Notes under the pieces: generated by a model
What the model was told of the DNA's origin: nothing
Databases searched by the model: none
Seen by the model: the letters and a program-made list of their open reading frames with translations, nothing else
In this document: one piece after another, positions 45,560 through 50,102 of the stretch
Position numbering within the stretch: position 1 is the first letter of the stretch
Layout of the letters: every line of letters begins with the position of its first letter
Origin: an uncultured Gammaproteobacteria bacterium
Lineage (GTDB): Bacteria > Pseudomonadota > Gammaproteobacteria > Pseudomonadales > Azotimanducaceae
NCBI GenBank assembly: GCA_913045175.1
Contig: CAJWQG010000025.1
Span: 1-50,102 of the forward strand
DNA length: 50,102 bases
Reading direction: 5' to 3'
Made by a program: the position numbers and the translations under genes

Positions 45560-46138
45560 ATGACAGGCGCAATCGTTCTCGCAGCAGGTAGTAGCCGACG
45601 ATTTGGCGGCGACAAACGCAGAGCTGAGCTTGCAGATGGCGCGACGGTGCTGACCCAAACGATTCATACAGCATCAAACCTTCTGGACTCTGTGCTCGTG
45701 GTTCTGCGTTTTGGCGACCGAAGCTATGAGGAAGAGCTGCAGCAACAAATCGACCTGCCTAACGTCTCTTATTTTCTGGCGCCGGACTCAGCAAAAGGGA
45801 TGGCGCACAGCCTTGCCAATGCTATTTACCATCAGAGCGATCTCGACGCGGCAATGATCTTTTTAGCGGATATGCCTTTTGTTCAGGAAGATACTATCAA
45901 GGCACTGCTAACCGCATACGAGGCGAACAAAGATTCGCAACCTATCGTGCAGCCAACCGTGAACGGAACACCGGGACATCCTGTGATTTTTGATCGAGCC
46001 TATTTCCGTGAGATTCAGGAACTAGAGGGAGATCGTGGTGCAAGGCCCGTAGTGGATGCGCATCAGGATAAGCTCATCAGGGTTGAGGTTGAGGATCAGG
46101 GCGTGATTCGAGATGTCGATACTCCCGGAGACCTTTAG
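45560..46138 (+). CDS. MobA-like nucleotidyltransferase (MocA type)
   Basis: A 192-residue NTP transferase beginning TGAIVLAAGSSRRFGGDKR, with the metal-binding LADMPFV block and a final VRDVDTPGDL motif characteristic of molybdenum cofactor cytidylyl/guanylyltransferases. Next to XdhC it most likely makes the cytosine dinucleotide form of the cofactor for a molybdenum hydroxylase. It starts immediately after the XdhC stop codon, so the pair is co-translated. Exact nucleotide preference is not readable. Confidence 0.85.
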   Translation: MTGAIVLAAGSSRRFGGDKRRAELADGATVLTQTIHTASNLLDSVLVVLRFGDRSYEEELQQQIDLPNVSYFLAPDSAKGMAHSLANAIYHQSDLDAAMIFLADMPFVQEDTIKALLTAYEANKDSQPIVQPTVNGTPGHPVIFDRAYFREIQELEGDRGARPVVDAHQDKLIRVEVEDQGVIRDVDTPGDL

Positions 46139-46147
46139 ACTCCCTAT

Positions 46148-47032
46148 TTAGCCGTCACCATTCTGCTTGTCACCAACTCGGCTCGCCCAATCCAGCTTGC
46201 TGCGACACACATCATAGAAACTGTGTCCGGGTGGGTGAATCAGCTTCAATGGTGTTTTTATCTTGCGCACCACCAGTTCATCTCCCGCCTGAATGTTAAA
46301 TTCAACCTGGGAGTCGAAGCTCACTCGCGCTTCCACATCCCCCGGCGATGCAACCTGGACCTTCATCTCGAAATCACCAGGTATCACCAGCGGCCTGCTG
46401 GTCAGCGTATGCGGAAACATGGGCACCAACACCACGGCATCCAGACTCGGATGCATGATAGGCCCCCCTGCTGACAGTGCATAGGCAGTCGACCCTGTCG
46501 GGGTTGAAATGATCAAGCCATCGGAATGCTGCGTGTATACCTCTTCATCGTTGATAAAGAGATCAAATTCAACCATCCTGGGCATGCTGGCAGTATGAAT
46601 AAGCACTTCGTTAAGCGCGCTATGCATCTCTTCACGGCCCGTAACCTCACCTTCCAGCAAAAAGTGATCTTCTGTCGCGAAATCCCCCTTCAGAACTGCG
46701 CCGACCTGAATCTCAATCTCGTCGGGAGACACGTCGGCCAGAAATCCCAGCCGACCCCGATTGATCCCTAGTATGGGTATCCCGGCAGGTGCTAACGCTC
46801 TTGCCGCACCCAGGATGTTGCCATCGCCACCCACGGCAATGACCAGATCACAACAATCTCCCATAGCTGCCAGCGCACAGGTGCTTCCCTCAACGCCAAG
46901 CATTTCCGCAGAATCAGCTTCCAGGACGATATCCACCGCCTGGGACTTGAGGAATTTCTGGACCCGACGCAGCGATTCCAGCACTTGCTCACTACCCGTT
47001 TTCGCAATAAGGCCCACGCTTGAAAAATGCAT
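46148..47032 (-). CDS. nadK: NAD kinase
   Basis: A 294-residue NAD kinase that phosphorylates NAD+ to NADP+. The motif AVGGDGNILGAAR, the block NEVLIHTASMPRM and PTGSTAYALSAGGPIMHP are all present. The open frame extends to 47200 but the ATG at 47032 gives MHFSSVGLIAKTG, matching family starts; the extension would run into the divergent cysE leader. It converges with the MobA-like gene, with 9 bp between stop codons. Confidence 0.95.
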   Translation of the reverse strand: MHFSSVGLIAKTGSEQVLESLRRVQKFLKSQAVDIVLEADSAEMLGVEGSTCALAAMGDCCDLVIAVGGDGNILGAARALAPAGIPILGINRGRLGFLADVSPDEIEIQVGAVLKGDFATEDHFLLEGEVTGREEMHSALNEVLIHTASMPRMVEFDLFINDEEVYTQHSDGLIISTPTGSTAYALSAGGPIMHPSLDAVVLVPMFPHTLTSRPLVIPGDFEMKVQVASPGDVEARVSFDSQVEFNIQAGDELVVRKIKTPLKLIHPPGHSFYDVCRSKLDWASRVGDKQNGDG

Positions 47033-47149
47033 TTTTTGACGCTGTTTTGTGATGGAGGGCGCATTAAATGCTGTTTTCCGCACGTTTTCAAACCAATTCC
47101 ACGATGGCGTGCAGTTGAAATTAGGAAGGAAATGGGGAAACTGCCCCTC

Positions 47150-47989
47150 ATGAACTCGAACATTAACAAAAGCTACGCCGAGGAACTCGCCGAGGAACAC
47201 AACGTCGAGGAACTGCGCGTGGCAGGTTCGCTATGGAAAGCAATGCGGCATGAAGTGCATCTGCGCGCTGAATTTGAGCCGATTATGTCCACATTTTTCC
47301 ATGCAACGGTGCTCAACCACGACACCATCGAAGGCGCGCTCAGCTTCCTATTAGCGAGCAAACTGGACAGCACGGTTGTATCCAGCATGGCGATACGCGA
47401 GATTATCGAAGATGCCTATAGGAACGAGCCCTCATTGATCCATGCAGCTGAAATCGACATCAAGGCAACACGCACTAGAGACCCTGCCTGCAATAGCTAT
47501 TCGACACCATTTCTGTTCTATAAGGGTTTTCACGCCCTGCAGAGCCACCGCGTCGCACACTGGTTGTGGACCCAGGAACGCCATTCACTGGCCTTTTATT
47601 TTCAGAACCAGATGAGCGCAATTTTTGGCGTCGATATTCACCCCGCAGCGCATATCGGTTGCGGCATTATGTTTGACCATGCAACCGGCCTCGTAATCGG
47701 CGAAACCGCGGTAATCGAAGACGACGTATCGATCCTGCACGGGGTTACGCTAGGGGGTACCGGTAAGGTTTCCGGCGATCGACACCCCAAGGTTCGCCAT
47801 GGCGTACTGATCGGAGCCAATGCCTCTATTATCGGTAATATCGAAATCGGTGAAGGTGCCAAAGTTGGCGCTGGCAGCGTGGTGATGAACGACGTTCCGC
47901 CCCATGTGACCGTTGCTGGCGTGCCCGCAGAGGTTGTCGGTAAACCTAAGGGTGATTCGCCTGCATTAGATGTGGATCAGTCGTTTTAA
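47150..47989 (+). CDS. cysE: Serine O-acetyltransferase
   Basis: A 279-residue CysE. An N-terminal helical domain (LWKAMRHEVHLRAEFEPIM) precedes a left-handed beta-helix of hexapeptide repeats. Catalytic His residues lie in FGVDIHPAAHIGCGIMFDHA. It makes O-acetylserine from serine and acetyl-CoA, the first step of cysteine synthesis. The open frame goes back to 47027, overlapping nadK; ATG 47150 has GGGGAA at proper spacing, whereas ATG 47132 sits only one base from its AGGAAGGA. It is divergent from nadK. Confidence 0.95.
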   Translation: MNSNINKSYAEELAEEHNVEELRVAGSLWKAMRHEVHLRAEFEPIMSTFFHATVLNHDTIEGALSFLLASKLDSTVVSSMAIREIIEDAYRNEPSLIHAAEIDIKATRTRDPACNSYSTPFLFYKGFHALQSHRVAHWLWTQERHSLAFYFQNQMSAIFGVDIHPAAHIGCGIMFDHATGLVIGETAVIEDDVSILHGVTLGGTGKVSGDRHPKVRHGVLIGANASIIGNIEIGEGAKVGAGSVVMNDVPPHVTVAGVPAEVVGKPKGDSPALDVDQSF

Positions 47990-48064
47990 CGCCCAACGAC
48001 TCTGGCACCAGTAACAGCAAGTGAATAACGCTATAATCTAGCGCATAAATCGTAGTAAAACTGC

Positions 48065-49762
48065 ATGCACAAGCTTCTTCCCATTCTCATTCTTCTCACC
48101 GCCTGCGGTGGTGGCGGTGGCGGCGGTAGTCCAGCGCCTCCCGCGCCACCAACGCCTCGTGCGGTTGATGACAGCGCGACCATCGATGAAGATGGCACCG
48201 CGACAATTAACGTTTTAAGCAACGATGTCAGCGTAACTTCATCGACGCTAGCCTTAGGGAATGCGCCAGACAACGGCAGTGCCACTATCAATGACGGCGC
48301 CATCGACTACGTGCCCGACCCTGACTTTGCTGGATCAGGTTCTTTTACCTATACCGTCGACAGCACGGCAGGCAATGAACTGACGGCGACGGTTTCCATC
48401 ACAGTGACCGAAGTTAACGATAACCCCATCGCCAACGACGATATGATTTCATTGACCGAAGACACACCAACCGCGTTCGACGTGACATCAAATGACACAG
48501 ATGTCGACAATGCAATCGAATCGGTCTCTGTCGTTAGCGGCCCGGACAATGGTGCTGTGACCCTAGATAATGCGCTAATTATTTACACTCCCAACCAAGA
48601 CTACGTTGGCACTGATCAGCTTACCTATCGCGCCATAGACGCTAACGAAGGTGAGAGCAATACGGCGACGGTCAGCATCGACGTGCTAGCCATCACGGAA
48701 ACAAACCTGACCATAACTAATCTCCCTGTTCCTACTGACAACTACACCGCCATCAATCACCCTGACTACGAAACCCCGGTCCTCTCGTCCCCGGCCCAGA
48801 CCCTGTCGATTCCACCGAATGCCGTATCATTTTCTCTAACCCTGCGGGGAAGCAACGTTGACGAAGCAATCGATGCGCTTTTCATTTCTGACCTGCAGTC
48901 ACCCGCCGGAGACATCACCACGTTCCGCAACCTATATGGGTTTTGCGATCAGGGCCTTTGTGCTTCGCTTGTTCCCCGGCGACCGGATATCAAGGCAACC
49001 CGGGGCGAATGGCAATTTCGCCTGGGGACACTGGACAGCACACTTGAGAATATTGACCTGGAAGAGCTTACGCTTGATGTCGCAGTAAGAACTGGTCCTC
49101 AGCCTCAGAGTACAACGATAACCATTAAACCGTACCTGGCGGGCACCGGAATCGACACTACCGAATTAGACACAATCCTCGACCGGCTGGTCACAATTGC
49201 CAATGACAACCAGATCGGCATCAATCTCTTGCCCATTACCGAGTTTAATGACCCGCGTTTCGCCGAGATTTCTGCTGACTTCAATGACCCGGTTACCGGT
49301 GAAATGGTCTCCATGGGTGATAGCGACACGGTGAACGTTTTTTTCGTCGATAGCTTCGCCGGACCAACAGGTGGCAGTATTCTGGGTATCGCCAGTGGTA
49401 TTCCTGGTACCCAAGGCCTCGCCAGTAGCTTTAACGGCGTACTGATCAACACCCTCGCCTTACACGATGGTCCTAAAGAATTTTACGTACGCAACACGGC
49501 CCAGCTTAGTTTCCATGAAATGGGCCATTTTCTGGGCCTGTACCATACAACGGAAGGTGACTTTTCAGTCAATGACGTGTTGGATGACACACCCAACTGC
49601 ACCCAGTTGGACGATGCCAACGACAACGGGCTTGCTGATATAACCGAATGCCCGGACGGCACCAACCCGATGTTCTGGAAACCGGACCTGCTCAACACCA
49701 TGGAGCTAACCACCCCACACCAGCAACAAATTATATTTTACGCCCCCATCGCAAAACCGTAA
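48065..49762 (+). CDS. Lipoprotein with cadherin-like repeats and pappalysin-like metalloprotease domain
   Basis: A 565-residue lipoprotein: the lipobox LTAC ends at Cys14, followed by seven glycines and a Pro/Ala-rich linker. Two Ig/cadherin-like repeats follow (about 35-120 and 120-215), with AVDDSATIDEDGTATINVLS and ANDDMISLTEDTPTAFDV starts. The C-terminal half holds the metzincin motif HEMGHFLGLYH (His484, Glu485, His488, His494) with LDDTPNC and a later NTMEL Met-turn candidate, the pattern of pappalysin-type (M43-like) proteases. It probably acts on the cell surface or in the periplasm on protein substrates. A terminator follows. Confidence 0.85.
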   Translation: MHKLLPILILLTACGGGGGGGSPAPPAPPTPRAVDDSATIDEDGTATINVLSNDVSVTSSTLALGNAPDNGSATINDGAIDYVPDPDFAGSGSFTYTVDSTAGNELTATVSITVTEVNDNPIANDDMISLTEDTPTAFDVTSNDTDVDNAIESVSVVSGPDNGAVTLDNALIIYTPNQDYVGTDQLTYRAIDANEGESNTATVSIDVLAITETNLTITNLPVPTDNYTAINHPDYETPVLSSPAQTLSIPPNAVSFSLTLRGSNVDEAIDALFISDLQSPAGDITTFRNLYGFCDQGLCASLVPRRPDIKATRGEWQFRLGTLDSTLENIDLEELTLDVAVRTGPQPQSTTITIKPYLAGTGIDTTELDTILDRLVTIANDNQIGINLLPITEFNDPRFAEISADFNDPVTGEMVSMGDSDTVNVFFVDSFAGPTGGSILGIASGIPGTQGLASSFNGVLINTLALHDGPKEFYVRNTAQLSFHEMGHFLGLYHTTEGDFSVNDVLDDTPNCTQLDDANDNGLADITECPDGTNPMFWKPDLLNTMELTTPHQQQIIFYAPIAKP

Positions 49763-49775
49763 TTGCAGGCATAAA

Positions 49776-49797
49776 AAAGCCCGGCGAGCCGGGCTTT
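49776..49797 (+). terminator. Intrinsic terminator after the metalloprotease gene
   Basis: AAAGCCCGGC (49776-49785) pairs perfectly with GCCGGGCTTT (49788-49797); A- and T-rich flanks follow. It lies 14 bp after the stop codon. Confidence 0.88.
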
Positions 49798-49829
49798 CAT
49801 TTGTGGTTTACATCGAGTTCGATCAGAAA

Positions 49830-49935
49830 AATGGCAATTAGTGATGCCGACGATAAGCAATTGTTCTCACAACACGCCTCGTTAGCGATGGCGAAAAACT
49901 ACGATTACACCATCCCAGATGCACCATCTCACTAA
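49830..49935 (+). pseudogene. Possible integrase C-terminal remnant
   Basis: A short frame near the tRNA ends with QLFSQHASLAMAKNYDYT, which resembles the end of tyrosine recombinases (pattern H-x-S-x4-T/M-x3-Y). It has no plausible start of its own and stands at the 3' side of tRNA-Asp, the usual place for integrated elements. The resemblance is weak and could be chance. Confidence 0.2.
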
Positions 49936-50019
49936 CATGAAAACTACTGTATATACCCAATTATATACCCAACTTCATGGCTATATATACAGTATTAACA
50001 CGTAAGTGATTGATTTAAT

Positions 50020-50096
50020 TGGCGGAGCGGACGGGATTCGAACCCGCGACCCCCGGCGTGACAGGCCGATATTCTAACCAGCTGAACTACCGCTCC
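50020..50096 (-). tRNA. tRNA-Asp (GTC)
   Basis: A 77-base tRNA on the minus strand with 5' GGAGCGG pairing with CCGCTCC, D-loop GTTCAGCTGGTTAGAAT, anticodon loop CTGTCAC (anticodon GTC), T-loop TTCGAAT and encoded CCA end. All four arms pair. The promoter would lie beyond the window end. Confidence 0.96.
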
Positions 50097-50102
50097 AATG
50101 GC

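Noticed and set aside
49945-49994. SOS-box-like dyad near tRNA-Asp
   Set aside because: TACTGTATATA and its mirror are 28 bp apart, not the 8 bp spacing of a LexA box, and no SOS gene follows.

Overview
The window looks like chromosomal DNA of a marine-type gammaproteobacterium related to the Pseudomonadales. The evidence is a complete Na+-translocating NADH:quinone reductase operon (nqrABCDEF), a ribosome modulation factor, a ZntR-like MerR regulator, a Bat-type MoxR/VWA operon, and a gene order from nqr to topA (nqrF-A, long GAPDH, mfd, CsiV-like, MTI phosphorylase, lexA, topA) that matches, from memory, the Pseudomonas aeruginosa PA2994-PA3011 neighbourhood. No phage, CRISPR array or intact insertion sequence was seen. 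Genus and species cannot be fixed from sequence reading alone.

Layout. 0.2-2.8 kb: yaaA, a MORN-repeat protein and a NUDIX hydrolase on the plus strand. 2.8-3.2 kb: a repeat-rich intergenic stretch (one copy of a palindromic ~170 bp element, a 41 bp tandem duplication, small GGGA-loop hairpins and a large hairpin at the end of nqrF). 3.2-9.1 kb: nqr operon (minus). 9.2-12 kb: long-form GAPDH and a membrane-anchored retropepsin-like protease (minus). 12-16.5 kb: mfd and csiV (plus). 16.5-23.4 kb, minus strand: topA, an SOS-controlled lexA, and a purine-salvage group (mscS, hpt, truncated sapC, MTI phosphorylase). 23.5-27.5 kb, plus: universal stress protein, soluble lytic transglycosylase, tatD, a glutaredoxin-like protein and a GIY-YIG protein that has lost its catalytic arginine. 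27.4-29.8 kb: merR with a classical 20 bp-spacer palindromic promoter, then an SMP-30-like lactonase and a D-Ala-D-Ala ligase. 29.8-31.2 kb: amtB. 31.5-32.4 kb: rmf, then a two-gene cassette encoding a double-glycine-leader peptide and a three-helix membrane protein. 32.5-39.6 kb: six-gene moxR/DUF58/DUF4381/batA/batB-C/batD operon. 39.6-43.3 kb: pepN and a DUF2797 gene diverging from a perfect 21 bp palindrome, then the second, inverted copy of the repeat. 43.5-50.1 kb: rhomboid protease, XdhC-like and MobA-like proteins, nadK, cysE, a large lipoprotein metalloprotease and tRNA-Asp.

The most notable candidate for an undescribed system is at 31.78-32.41 kb. A 79-residue precursor with a 15-residue leader ending in Gly-Gly, of the class II microcin (microcin V) type, is followed with a one-base overlap by a 106-residue three-helix membrane protein that would fit an immunity protein. 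The precursor's 5' leader contains two stem-loops, the second a perfect 10 bp stem that pairs the Shine-Dalgarno sequence. No C39-peptidase exporter is present in the window, so processing would depend on one elsewhere.
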